A DNA stretch of 64,000 bases from Aureimonas sp. OT7 (lineage in GTDB: Bacteria; Pseudomonadota; Alphaproteobacteria; Rhizobiales; Rhizobiaceae). Position 1 is the first letter of the stretch. Each line of letters starts with the position of its first letter. Below the pieces are notes generated by a model, which was given only the letters and a program-made list of their open reading frames with translations, made no database searches and was not told the origin of the DNA. Location of the stretch: NCBI RefSeq assembly GCF_014844055.1, contig NZ_CP062167.1, positions 1,875,501 to 1,939,500 on the forward strand. The letters are read 5' to 3'. Of this stretch, positions 21,067 to 29,238 are shown piece by piece. The translations under genes were made by a program, and so were the position numbers.

Positions 21067-22164
21067 ATGACCGGACATGACGCGGAAGCGCCCGTTCTCG
21101 CCTTTGTCGAGGGTCGGGCCGGCGTTATCAGGCTCAATCGCCCGGCCGCCTTGAACGCGCTCAACATCGAGATGGTCGATGCCGCGCTGCGGGCGCTCGC
21201 CACCTTCCAGACCGACATGGAGGTGGAGCTGGTCCTGCTCGAGGGTGCCGGCGGGCGCGCATTCTGCGCGGGCGGCGACATCCGGTTCGTGGCGGCCAGC
21301 GCGCGCGCCGGCGACGGGCAGGCGGAGGAATTCTGGCGGCGTGAATATGCGTTGGTGCTGGCCCTGGCGCGATCGGCAAAGCCGGTCGTGGCGCTGATGG
21401 ACGCCATCGTCATGGGCGGTGGCGCAGGGCTTGGCATCCATGTCCGGCATCGCATCGTCACCGATGCGACGCGCTTCGCCATGCCCGAAGTCGGCATCGG
21501 CTTCGTGCCGGACGTCGGCTCGACCTTCCTTCTGGCACGCTCGCCGGGGGAAACGGGACGTTACATAGCCCTGACGGGCGATACATTCGGCGCGGCGGAC
21601 ACGATCCATGCCGGGCTTGCCGATGTCCATGTGCCGGCCGAAAGCCTGCCCGCTTTGCGGCGGGCGCTCGTCCACGGCGAGGGCGGCCTCGACGAGACCA
21701 TCCAGCAATTCGCCACCCGGCCGGAGCCGGGCCTGTTCGCCGAGGAGGAGGCCGCGATCGCGCGCATGTTCGGTCACGACGCCGTTGCGGACATCGTCGA
21801 GGCGCTCGGCAATCGCAGCACGGAATTCGCGCGGCGGACCCTGGATACCCTGAACAGGCGCTCGCCGCGCAGCCTGCTGGCGACGATGGACCTGTTGCGC
21901 CGTGCAAAGCGCGCGACGGATCTTCCGGAATGCCTGGTCAACGAATTCCATGCCGCGTGCCGCTGCCTGGCCGCCGCCGACTATCATGAGGGCGTCAGGG
22001 CGGCCGTCATCGACAAGGACCGGAACCCGAAATGGGCTTCCGAGGGGCTGGACGGTGCGCTGGAAGCCGATGGCCTCGACCCCGTACCCGGCGTCGCGGA
22101 CCCGGACTTCGCACCCGGCCTCGGTCCGGTCGAACTGCCGGCAGCCCTGCGCGCGGCGCATTGA
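21067..22164 (+). CDS. 3-hydroxyisobutyryl-CoA hydrolase
   Basis: A 365-residue crotonase-fold thioesterase of valine breakdown. [13 protein letters not shown] is the first oxyanion motif, [20 protein letters not shown] the second, and [21 protein letters not shown] carries the Glu and Asp typical of HIBCH. The extra C-terminal region ([28 protein letters not shown]) separates hydrolases from plain enoyl-CoA hydratases. ATG at 21067 is chosen because GGAGGA sits 6 bp before it; an ATG at 21061 would abut that site. The next gene starts 20 bp on. Confidence 0.85.
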   Translation: MTGHDAEAPVLAFVEGRAGVIRLNRPAALNALNIEMVDAALRALATFQTDMEVELVLLEGAGGRAFCAGGDIRFVAASARAGDGQAEEFWRREYALVLALARSAKPVVALMDAIVMGGGAGLGIHVRHRIVTDATRFAMPEVGIGFVPDVGSTFLLARSPGETGRYIALTGDTFGAADTIHAGLADVHVPAESLPALRRALVHGEGGLDETIQQFATRPEPGLFAEEEAAIARMFGHDAVADIVEALGNRSTEFARRTLDTLNRRSPRSLLATMDLLRRAKRATDLPECLVNEFHAACRCLAAADYHEGVRAAVIDKDRNPKWASEGLDGALEADGLDPVPGVADPDFAPGLGPVELPAALRAAH

Positions 22165-22184
22165 AAGCAGACGGAAAGAACGAG

Positions 22185-22952
22185 ATGGCAACCATCAGGA
22201 CTGAGACACAGGGCCGCGTGGCCATTATCCGCCTCGACCGGCCCGAAGCCTTGAACGCGTTGAACCGCGCCGCCGCCGAGGAGATCGCCGCCGCCGCCGA
22301 AGGCTTCGACCGCGACCCCGAGGTCGGCTGCATCGTCGTGACCGGAGCCGACAAGGCTTTTGCCGCAGGGGCCGACATCAAGGAAATGCAGGCAGCCGAT
22401 TTCCGCGACATGATCCGCGAAAACTGGTTTGCCACCTGGGACCGTTTCACCGCCATACGCATCCCCACCATAGCGGCCGTAAACGGCTATGCGCTGGGCG
22501 GTGGCTGCGAACTGGCCATGATGTGCGACATCATCCTCGCCGGCGACAAGGCCCGCTTCGGCCAGCCGGAGATCCGCCTGGGGGTGATGCCCGGCATGGG
22601 CGGCACGCAGCGGCTGACCCGGCTTGTCGGCCGCTGCAAGGCGATGGAGCTGTGCCTGACCGGACGCATGATGGACGCCGCCGAGGCAGAACGCATCGGG
22701 CTGGTGGCCCGCGTCTTCCCTGCAGCGGACCTGGAGGCCGAGGCCGTTGCGATGGCCACCGAAATCGCCGAGCGGTCGCGCCTGGTAGCCATGATGCTGA
22801 AAGAGACCGTGCACCGCGCCGACGAGGTGTCGCTTTCGGAAGGGCTGCGTTTCGAACGCCGCCTGTTCCACGCGATGTTCGCGCTGGAGGACCAGAAAGA
22901 GGGCATGGCCGCCTATATCGAGAAACGCGCCCCCCAGTTCCGGCGCGATTGA
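22185..22952 (+). CDS. Enoyl-CoA hydratase
   Basis: A 255-residue crotonase. It has [10 protein letters not shown] (oxyanion loop), [17 protein letters not shown] (catalytic Glu of the ALGGGCELA motif) and [20 protein letters not shown] (second catalytic Glu and the conserved G-G-T-Q). Together with the upstream hydrolase it fits the middle of valine degradation, or fatty-acid beta-oxidation. The start at 22185 is fixed by homology ([15 protein letters not shown]). Confidence 0.9.
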   Translation: MATIRTETQGRVAIIRLDRPEALNALNRAAAEEIAAAAEGFDRDPEVGCIVVTGADKAFAAGADIKEMQAADFRDMIRENWFATWDRFTAIRIPTIAAVNGYALGGGCELAMMCDIILAGDKARFGQPEIRLGVMPGMGGTQRLTRLVGRCKAMELCLTGRMMDAAEAERIGLVARVFPAADLEAEAVAMATEIAERSRLVAMMLKETVHRADEVSLSEGLRFERRLFHAMFALEDQKEGMAAYIEKRAPQFRRD

Positions 22953-23069
22953 TCGGTTGCATTGAACAGTCTGTTGAGACGATGAACAATGTTAGGGTCC
23001 GGTCGCCGGGTCCATATGCCATCCAACAAGGACAGCGCGGTTTCGGCCGCCAGCAACGGAGGCAAACCC

Positions 23070-24008
23070 ATGCAACTGACCGGAATTCATCATCTGACCG
23101 CCGTGACGGCGGATGCCAGCGGCAACCATGATTTCTACACGCGGGTCCTTGGCCTGCGCCTGGTGAAGAAGACGGTCAACCAGGACGATGTCAGCGCCTA
23201 TCACCTTTTCTACGCCGATGGCGAGGCGAACCCCGGCACCGACATCACCTTCTTCGACTGGCCGGTCGAGCGGGAGCGGCGCGGTACCCACTCCATCAAC
23301 CGCACCGGCCTGCGCGTCGCGGGGCGGAAGGCGCTGGAATACTGGGTCGCCCGTCTTGCGCAAGAGGGCATCGCCAATGGCGGCATCGTCCTGCGCGACG
23401 GCCGGTCGACGATCGACTTCGAAGACCCTGAGGGCCAGAGGCTGTCTCTTGTCGACGATGGCGGAGCGGGCCCGTCCACGCCATGGGATGCGTCCACCGT
23501 GCCGGCCGAGTTCCAGATCCGCGGCCTCGGGCCGATCACCATGAGCGTACCGGATGCAAGCCGGACGGAGCTGGTGGTCAAGGAGGTTCTCGGCATGCGC
23601 AAGGCGCGCGAATACGAGGGCATCGACGGCGCGCAGACGCTGGTCTTCGAGATGGGCGACGGCGGTCCCGCAGCGGAGCTGCACGTCGCCGTGGAGCCGA
23701 ACCTGCCCGCGGCGCGGCCGGGGGCCGGCAGCGTGCATCACGTCGCCTTCCGCATTCCGGACGGGGATTATGATGCATGGACGCAGCGTCTGGCGCATCT
23801 GCGCCTGCCGCAAAGCGGGCCGGTGGACAGGTTCTACTTCAAGAGCCTCTACTTCCGCGAGCCGAACGGAATCCTGTTCGAGATCGCAACGGACGGGCCG
23901 GGCTTTGCGACAGACGAGCCGTTGGAAACCCTGGGGCAAAGCCTGTCCCTGCCGCCCTTCCTGGAGGGCCGGCGGGCCGAGATCGAAGCCGGCCTGAAGC
24001 CGCTTTGA
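23070..24008 (+). CDS. Ring-cleaving dioxygenase, MhqO family
   Basis: A 312-residue VOC-fold protein with two glyoxalase-like halves. [33 protein letters not shown] begins the first half (His metal ligand), [16 protein letters not shown] begins the second, and [20 protein letters not shown] supplies the Glu ligand. Length and motif order match MhqO, induced by quinones and thought to open hydroquinone rings. GGAGG lies 9 bp before the ATG at 23070. A strong terminator follows. Confidence 0.85.
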   Translation: MQLTGIHHLTAVTADASGNHDFYTRVLGLRLVKKTVNQDDVSAYHLFYADGEANPGTDITFFDWPVERERRGTHSINRTGLRVAGRKALEYWVARLAQEGIANGGIVLRDGRSTIDFEDPEGQRLSLVDDGGAGPSTPWDASTVPAEFQIRGLGPITMSVPDASRTELVVKEVLGMRKAREYEGIDGAQTLVFEMGDGGPAAELHVAVEPNLPAARPGAGSVHHVAFRIPDGDYDAWTQRLAHLRLPQSGPVDRFYFKSLYFREPNGILFEIATDGPGFATDEPLETLGQSLSLPPFLEGRRAEIEAGLKPL

Positions 24009-24032
24009 ACCCTTGAGACATTGAAAGCGCAC

Positions 24033-24064
24033 GCCCGCCGCCGGACACGGCGGCGGGCCCTTTT
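24033..24064 (+). terminator. Rho-independent terminator after mhqO-like gene
   Basis: GCCCGCCGCCG and CGGCGGCGGGC form an 11-bp perfect stem with loop GACA, followed by CCTTTT. It lies between the convergent mhqO-like and tonB genes and may serve both. Confidence 0.8.
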
Positions 24065-24067
24065 CCG

Positions 24068-25030
24068 TCAGTCGAAGCGGATGGGCACTGTCAGGGATAC
24101 AGGGTTGCCGCCCGGAGGCGCCGGATAGGGGCTGGCACGGCGCACAAGCTGCAACGCGGCCTGGTCGAGCACCGGGTTGCCCGCTGAGCGGGAAACACGC
24201 GCGCCCGTCAACCGGCCGCCGCCATCCATGCTGAACGCGATGGATACGGTGCCGCGGCCGCCGCCCGGCGGTGTCCGCTTGAAGCGGTTCAACCGTGCCT
24301 GGACCTGGGATTGCCACCGTGCCGGCGACACCGATGACGCGCGAGAGCCTTGGCTGGCCTCGCGGTTGCGCTGGCCCTGCGAGGCAGCCGACGCCTCCGA
24401 CGCGGCCGGCCGCCGCTGCGGCTGCTGACGTTGCGGCTGCTCGCGCCGCGTTTCCCGGCGTGTTTCCTGGCGCGGACGCTCCCGTTGTGCCTGCCGCACC
24501 GGAGGGGGCGGCGTTGGGCGTGCCGTCGGCCGGGGCGCGTTCAGGATCGCGTCCGACTGGGTTTCCATCTCCGGCAATTCCGGCGGAACGACTTCCGGTT
24601 CCTCGACCGGCTCCGGCTCGGGTTCGGGCTCAGGCTCAGGCTCAGGCTCGGGTTCCGGCTCTGGTTCGGGTTCGGGTTCCGGCTCTGGTTCCGGTTCGGG
24701 TTGAGGTTCCGGTTCGGGCTGCGGCTCTTCCACCGGCTCGGGGGGTGTCGGTTCCGGAGGCTCGGGCAGGGGCTCGGCTTCGTTCGGCTGTTCCTCGACG
24801 TCCCCTTCGACGGCTGCCGATGCCTGCGAGGCCGCCGGCGGTGCGAGATCGATCAGCACGGCCGCTTCCGGAGCACCGGGCGGCGTGGCCGCTTCGGGCG
24901 GCCGGACCAGGCCGTACCAAGCGGCCGAGGAATGGAGCGCAAGCACGACGGCGCCGGCGGCACCCCAGCGCAGCGCCGACAGACGCCCATGGCTTTCGAG
25001 TGAGCGTGCGTGGAGGCCTTTGCGGGTCAT
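24068..25030 (-). CDS. TonB energy-transducing protein
   Basis: A 320-residue periplasm-spanning protein. It has an N-terminal membrane anchor (about residues 22-41), a very long Pro-Glu dipeptide rod (about 95-150, over twenty repeats), an Arg/Gln-rich linker and a C-terminal TonB domain (about 235-320: [36 protein letters not shown]) that touches the TonB box of outer-membrane receptors. Its start overlaps exbD by 4 bp. The receptor(s) it serves are not in the window. Confidence 0.93.
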   Translation of the reverse strand: MTRKGLHARSLESHGRLSALRWGAAGAVVLALHSSAAWYGLVRPPEAATPPGAPEAAVLIDLAPPAASQASAAVEGDVEEQPNEAEPLPEPPEPTPPEPVEEPQPEPEPQPEPEPEPEPEPEPEPEPEPEPEPEPEPEPEPVEEPEVVPPELPEMETQSDAILNAPRPTARPTPPPPVRQAQRERPRQETRRETRREQPQRQQPQRRPAASEASAASQGQRNREASQGSRASSVSPARWQSQVQARLNRFKRTPPGGGRGTVSIAFSMDGGGRLTGARVSRSAGNPVLDQAALQLVRRASPYPAPPGGNPVSLTVPIRFD

Positions 25031-25482
25031 TGCGGGGCGGGCTCTCCAGCGCCGGCCGCGGCGTTGGTATCTTCCAGCCCGACAAGCGCGATTTTCAGGT
25101 ATCCCGCCGCGCGCAGCGCGTTCATGACTTCCATGAGGTCGCCATAGGCCACGGCCCCGTCCGCGCGCAGGAAGATGCGCTGCTCGCGGTTTCCTTCCGT
25201 ACGCGCGTCGAGCCGGGCCTGCAGATCGGTTCTCTCCAGTTCCGACTCGCCCAGAATGAGCCGCAGATCGTCCTGCACGGTCAGGTAGACCGGCTCATCC
25301 GGCCTGTCCGCCGGACGGGCGTTGGATACCGGCAGGTCGACGGGAACGTCGACCGTGGACAGAGGTGCGGCCACCATGAAGATGATCAGCAGCACCAGCA
25401 TCACGTCGATGAAGGGCGTCACGTTGATCTCGGCCATCTCGCCGATGTCGTCGCCGCCGGATTCCTTCAGGTTCACGCCCAT
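25027..25482 (-). CDS. Biopolymer transport protein ExbD
   Basis: A 151-residue subunit of the TonB energising complex, with one N-terminal membrane helix ([22 protein letters not shown]) that holds the essential Asp of the proton path in PFIDVML, followed by the periplasmic ExbD/TolR domain ([24 protein letters not shown]). It lies 5 bp after exbB and overlaps tonB, so the three are one operon. Confidence 0.95.
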   Translation of the reverse strand: MGVNLKESGGDDIGEMAEINVTPFIDVMLVLLIIFMVAAPLSTVDVPVDLPVSNARPADRPDEPVYLTVQDDLRLILGESELERTDLQARLDARTEGNREQRIFLRADGAVAYGDLMEVMNALRAAGYLKIALVGLEDTNAAAGAGEPAPQ

Positions 25483-25487
25483 GGAGC

Positions 25488-26537
25488 TTACTCCGCCGCC
25501 GCGTGGAACCGGTTGGGCGTCCCGGCGGCGTCGCGCCGGTCCAGCCCCCGCGACAGATGCTGCATGACCGCGGCGGACCCGTCGGCCAGGAGCGCGCGGT
25601 AGCCTGCGGTGGAGCGCGCGAAGCTGTTATAGATGATGACGGCCGGGATCGCCGCCACAAGGCCGATGGCCGTGGCCAGAAGCGCCTCGGCGATACCAGG
25701 GGCGACGACCGCAAGGTTGGTCGTGTTGGCCTGGCTGATGCCGATGAACGAGTTCATGATGCCCCAGACGGTGCCGAACAGCCCGACGAACGGGGCCGTT
25801 GCACCGATCGTGGCAAGTACACCCGTGCCCTTCGTCATCGAGCGGCCGGCGCGGGCCTCGATCCGGGAGACGGCGATGGCCACGCGTTCCTTGACGCCGT
25901 CGGCAGGCAGGCCGCCGGAGCGGGCAAGCTCGTCCTGCGCCGTCTGCAGGATGGCGGCAACCGGGCCGCGCCGCAGCGCGCCCGAGCGGCCGGCCTCCAG
26001 GCTGGAAAGCTCGGGCGCGGCCTCGATCTGGCGCACGCTGCGTGTTGCCTTGCGCATGGCCAGACGAAGCTCCAACGCCTTGGCCAGCCAGATGGTCCAG
26101 GTCACGAGAGAGGCGAAGGCCAGGCCGATCATCACGCCCTTCACCACCCAGTCGGCCGCCATGAACATGCCCCAGGGCGACAGATCGTGCGGCAGCGCGG
26201 GGTTCTGCTCTGCCACCGGCTCCAGCGGCGTCGCAGTAGTAGCGGTGGCCGGGGCCGGGGAAACCGTCGTTGCAGGTGCGGCGGACGACGGCGTCTGCTG
26301 TACGGGCTGCGCCTGCTGTACTGGCTGCGCCTGCTGTACTGGCTGCGCCTGCTGTACGGGCTGTACGGGCTGCGCAGGCTGCGTGGGCTGTACGGGCTGC
26401 GCGGGCGCGGTCTCGACGGATGCCGGAGCCTGCGGCGCAGCCGGCGGCGTCGGAGTACCGTCCTGCTGGGCGAATGCCGTGCCTGCGGCCAGGGTGAGGG
26501 ACAGGGCAAGAGCGCCTGCGCGGATTCGTTCGATCAT
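25488..26537 (-). CDS. Biopolymer transport protein ExbB, long N-terminal extension
   Basis: A 349-residue TonB-complex channel protein. A signal peptide (ALALSLTLAAGTAFA) is followed by a Pro/Gln/Ala-rich periplasmic stretch to about residue 115, containing QPVQQA repeats (coded near 26290-26370). Then come the three membrane helices of the MotA/TolQ/ExbB fold, including the ATIGATAPFVGLFGTVWGIMNSF helix and the final AIGLVAAIPAVIIYN helix. ATG at 26537 has AAGGA upstream. First gene of exbB-exbD-tonB. Confidence 0.93.
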   Translation of the reverse strand: MIERIRAGALALSLTLAAGTAFAQQDGTPTPPAAPQAPASVETAPAQPVQPTQPAQPVQPVQQAQPVQQAQPVQQAQPVQQTPSSAAPATTVSPAPATATTATPLEPVAEQNPALPHDLSPWGMFMAADWVVKGVMIGLAFASLVTWTIWLAKALELRLAMRKATRSVRQIEAAPELSSLEAGRSGALRRGPVAAILQTAQDELARSGGLPADGVKERVAIAVSRIEARAGRSMTKGTGVLATIGATAPFVGLFGTVWGIMNSFIGISQANTTNLAVVAPGIAEALLATAIGLVAAIPAVIIYNSFARSTAGYRALLADGSAAVMQHLSRGLDRRDAAGTPNRFHAAAE

Positions 26538-26603
26538 GATCCCGCATCCTTCGATGGGTCTGGAGTGGTCGGGCCGCAAGAGCCCCGGTAACCTCGTTGC
26601 CGG

Positions 26604-26632
26604 TGTTATGAAATCATGAATGGAAAAGTCAA
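26604..26632 (-). promoter_or_regulatory. Candidate sigma-70 promoter of exbB-exbD-tonB
   Basis: Minus-strand TTGACT (26627-26632), 17-bp spacer and ATAACA (26604-26609), about 70 bp before the exbB start. The surrounding AT-rich stretch (26600-26700) may also hold an iron-responsive operator, but no clear Fur or Irr box was recognised. Confidence 0.45.
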
Positions 26633-26789
26633 CTAATCCTCACGTTCAAATAGCGCTTAATGGCCATCTAACCGCCAGAACCCCACCGTTTTTTTATCGA
26701 TTTGTTCCAGGTCTACATGGCGACGGACCGTGCCGCCGCTCTAGTTGTCCCTCTCGGAGAGGCAGAGGCAGCACGAGGGACACGCCCGC

Positions 26790-27542
26790 ATGGAGACGAC
26801 GATTTCGGTACCGTTCTGCGGCACACCGCCTGTTCCGGCAGAACTCCTGACGCGTTGGGCGCTGGACCCGGCCCTCCTGGCCGGCCTCGCCGCGTTGCCC
26901 GTCCTGTTCCTGTGGCTGCGGCGGTACAGCGGACGTCCCGGGTCCGTGCCTTTGTTCACTGCCGGCTGGGTGGTGCTGGTTGTGGCTTTCGTATCGCCGC
27001 TCTGCGCGCTCAGCGCAGCTCTTTTCTCGGCGCGGGTGGCCCATCACGTCCTGCTGGTGGCCGTCGCCGCGCCGCTGTTCGCGCTGGCCAACCCGCTGCG
27101 CGGCCGCATGCGCCTGTCCCATCCCGGCTTCTGGCTGCTCTTCCATGCGCTTCTTCTGTGGTTCTGGCATGCGCCGATGCCTTACGCCGCTGCCCTGGCC
27201 GATGACGGCCTCTACTGGCTCATGCAACTCAGCCTGATCGCCAGCGCGTTCCTGTTCTGGGCCGCCGTGCTGGAGCCGCGCAATGCCGGCCTCGAAGCCG
27301 GCCTCATGATGCTGGCCGCGATGATGCAGATGGGGCTTCTCGGCGCCCTCATCACCTTTGCGCCGCGCCCCCTGTATGCCGCGCATTTCCTGCCGCCGGA
27401 GGCTTTCGGCATGACGGCGCTGGCCGATCAGCAACTGGCGGGGCTCATCATGTGGGCCCCGGGCGCCTTGCCCTACCTGCTGGCGGCGTTGATCATCGTC
27501 GCACGGGCACTCGGCCGCGACGAAGCGGATGCCCGCCCGTGA
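26790..27542 (+). CDS. Cytochrome c oxidase assembly factor, caa3-type CtaG family
   Basis: A 250-residue protein with about six or seven membrane helices. It has the family motifs SARVAHHVLLVAVAAPL (paired His), WFWHAPMPYAAALADD and MTALADQQLAGLIMW, which match the caa3_CtaG (YppC/CtaG-Bs) family that helps mature copper sites of terminal oxidases. Its stop overlaps the GTG start of the next gene (GTGA), so both are translated together, upstream of the oxidase structural genes. Confidence 0.85.
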   Translation: METTISVPFCGTPPVPAELLTRWALDPALLAGLAALPVLFLWLRRYSGRPGSVPLFTAGWVVLVVAFVSPLCALSAALFSARVAHHVLLVAVAAPLFALANPLRGRMRLSHPGFWLLFHALLLWFWHAPMPYAAALADDGLYWLMQLSLIASAFLFWAAVLEPRNAGLEAGLMMLAAMMQMGLLGALITFAPRPLYAAHFLPPEAFGMTALADQQLAGLIMWAPGALPYLLAALIIVARALGRDEADARP

Positions 27543-28060
27543 CGGTCGTCTGGCTCAAGGTCGCGCATATCATCGCCCTGTCGATCTGGTGTTCGGGGCT
27601 GATGGCCGCGCCCTTCATGCTGGCGCGGCGCGAGATCGGCGCGACAGGGGAGCCTTTGTTCCGCGTTCAGAAGGTGACGCGCTTCGTCTTCGTGTCCATC
27701 GTCTCGCCGGCCGCCTTCATCGCCATCGGCACCGGCACGGCCCTCATCTTCGCCATGGAGACGTTCACCGCGTGGTTCGCCATCAAGCTGGTGCTGGTGG
27801 GCCTGCTGGCCAAGCTGCACATCCGCGTCGGCAGCGCCGTCATCGAGGTCTTCAAGGAGGGCAATCACATGCCGGCCTGGAAGATGATCGCCATCGTGGC
27901 CATCGGTGTCCTGATCGTGACGGGCATCCTGACGGTCGTGCTGTGGAAACCCTCGCTGGCCGCCCTGTCGCTGCCGGAATGGCTGATGCGGCCGGGCGGC
28001 CTGGCCGAGCTGCTGGGCCTCGATCAGTGGTCGTCGGAAATGAGGATGCCGACGCCATGA
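27539..28060 (+). CDS. CopD-like integral membrane protein
   Basis: A 173-residue protein with about four membrane helices. WLKVAHIIALSIWCSGLMAAPFML (His within helix 1) and AFIAIGTGTALIF resemble the CopD / YNFA-like membrane family found near oxidase genes and thought to handle copper or haem. Starts with GTG inside the ctaG stop. Its last 37 bp overlap the 3' end of the convergent DUF2231 gene. Confidence 0.7.
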   Translation: MTVVWLKVAHIIALSIWCSGLMAAPFMLARREIGATGEPLFRVQKVTRFVFVSIVSPAAFIAIGTGTALIFAMETFTAWFAIKLVLVGLLAKLHIRVGSAVIEVFKEGNHMPAWKMIAIVAIGVLIVTGILTVVLWKPSLAALSLPEWLMRPGGLAELLGLDQWSSEMRMPTP

Positions 28061-28524
28061 TCGAAGATCAGCTTGCCTCCGTACCATCCGGCAACGCCCG
28101 TGACGGCCGCGCCGACCACCGACAGGAACAGGCCCAGCGGCAGGACCGCATCCGGGTTGACGAGACGCAGGCCCCAATTGGTGCCGGCGATGGAAATCAG
28201 CGTCATGGCCGCAACGGCGTGCGACCAGCTTGCCGCGCGGATGCGGATGCCCTTCACCAGGATCAGTTCCGCCGTCCCGACGATGCCGGCGCCGACGCCC
28301 GTCAGGAAGGCGGCTCCGGCCGCCCATGTGCCGGCCCGCAGGAAGAACGGATCGGCGAAGAACCAGTAGAGCAGATCGAGGACCAGCGTGCCGATCACCA
28401 GGGCAATGGGGAAATGAACGCTCATCGCATGCAAAGGGTGGCCCGCCACCGCGATGGCGGATTGCAGATCGTGCTTCTTGACATCCGCAATGACCGGGTT
28501 TTCGGCTCTGGCTTCGTCGGACAT
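28024..28524 (-). CDS. DUF2231 membrane protein
   Basis: A 166-residue protein with four membrane helices. The pattern GHPLHAMSVHFPIALVIGTLVLDLL (two His) is the DUF2231 signature; the family is of unknown function and is often found with oxidases. AAGGAG precedes the ATG at 28524. It is inserted in the opposite direction within the oxidase locus and overlaps the copD-like gene tail to tail by 37 bp. Confidence 0.8.
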   Translation of the reverse strand: MSDEARAENPVIADVKKHDLQSAIAVAGHPLHAMSVHFPIALVIGTLVLDLLYWFFADPFFLRAGTWAAGAAFLTGVGAGIVGTAELILVKGIRIRAASWSHAVAAMTLISIAGTNWGLRLVNPDAVLPLGLFLSVVGAAVTGVAGWYGGKLIFDHGVGILISDDH

Positions 28525-28566
28525 ATGCGGGCTCCTTCGTCTGATGGCCTGAACATAGGCCGCGCC

Positions 28567-29238
28567 ATGCGCTTGGGGAGCCTTGCCGCACCGATGATGC
28601 TGGCCGGATGCGCCGGACCTTTGTCGACGCTCGATCCCGCCGGCCCGGCAGCCGGTACCATCGCAACCATCTGGTGGGTCATGCTGGCCGGGGCGACGGT
28701 GTTGATGGCGCTGGTGCTCGGTCTTTTCGCCTATGCGTTCCGGGGCACGGGCGCCGCCTGGGCGCGGGCCGGTCACACGCGTTTCATTTTGTGGGGCGGC
28801 CTCGTAATGCCGATGACGGTGCTGACGGCGCTGATGATCTACGCGCTGATCGCCGGCGAGCGCCTTCTGGCGCATCCCGCGCCGGACGTCTGGCGCGTCG
28901 AGGCACGGGGCGAGCGCTGGCAGTGGCGCTTCAGCTATCCCGACCGACCGGACCTTGCCGAGACGATCGACCTTGCAAGCATCCCGGCCGGGCGGCCGGT
29001 GGATGTCGAAATCGTATCGGAAGACGTCATCCACAGCTTCTGGGTGCCGCGGCTGGCGGGCAAGCTCGACGCGATCCCGGGCCACCGCAACATATTGCGC
29101 ATCGAGGCGGACAGGCCGGGCCGTTTCAGCGGCGTCTGCGCCGAATATTGCGGGGTCGGACACGCCGGAATGACATTCACCATCGAGGCCCTGGCGCCCG
29201 AAGATTTCGCCGCCTTCGCGGGGGAGGCCGCCCGATGA
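28567..29238 (+). CDS. Cytochrome c oxidase subunit II
   Basis: A 223-residue lipoprotein subunit: lipobox LAGC at about 12-15, two membrane helices, then the cupredoxin domain with the dinuclear CuA ligands in CAEYCGVGHAGM plus VEIVSEDVIHSFWVP (His ligand). There is no fused cytochrome c domain, so this is not the caa3 form. It starts 42 bp beyond the DUF2231 start and overlaps the subunit I gene by 4 bp (ATGA). Confidence 0.93.
   Translation: MRLGSLAAPMMLAGCAGPLSTLDPAGPAAGTIATIWWVMLAGATVLMALVLGLFAYAFRGTGAAWARAGHTRFILWGGLVMPMTVLTALMIYALIAGERLLAHPAPDVWRVEARGERWQWRFSYPDRPDLAETIDLASIPAGRPVDVEIVSEDVIHSFWVPRLAGKLDAIPGHRNILRIEADRPGRFSGVCAEYCGVGHAGMTFTIEALAPEDFAAFAGEAAR

Noticed and set aside
28608..29234. 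In-frame upstream extension of the oxidase I-III gene
   Set aside because: It overlaps subunit II in another frame. The ATG at 29235, in an ATGA overlap, fits operon layout and family N-termini.
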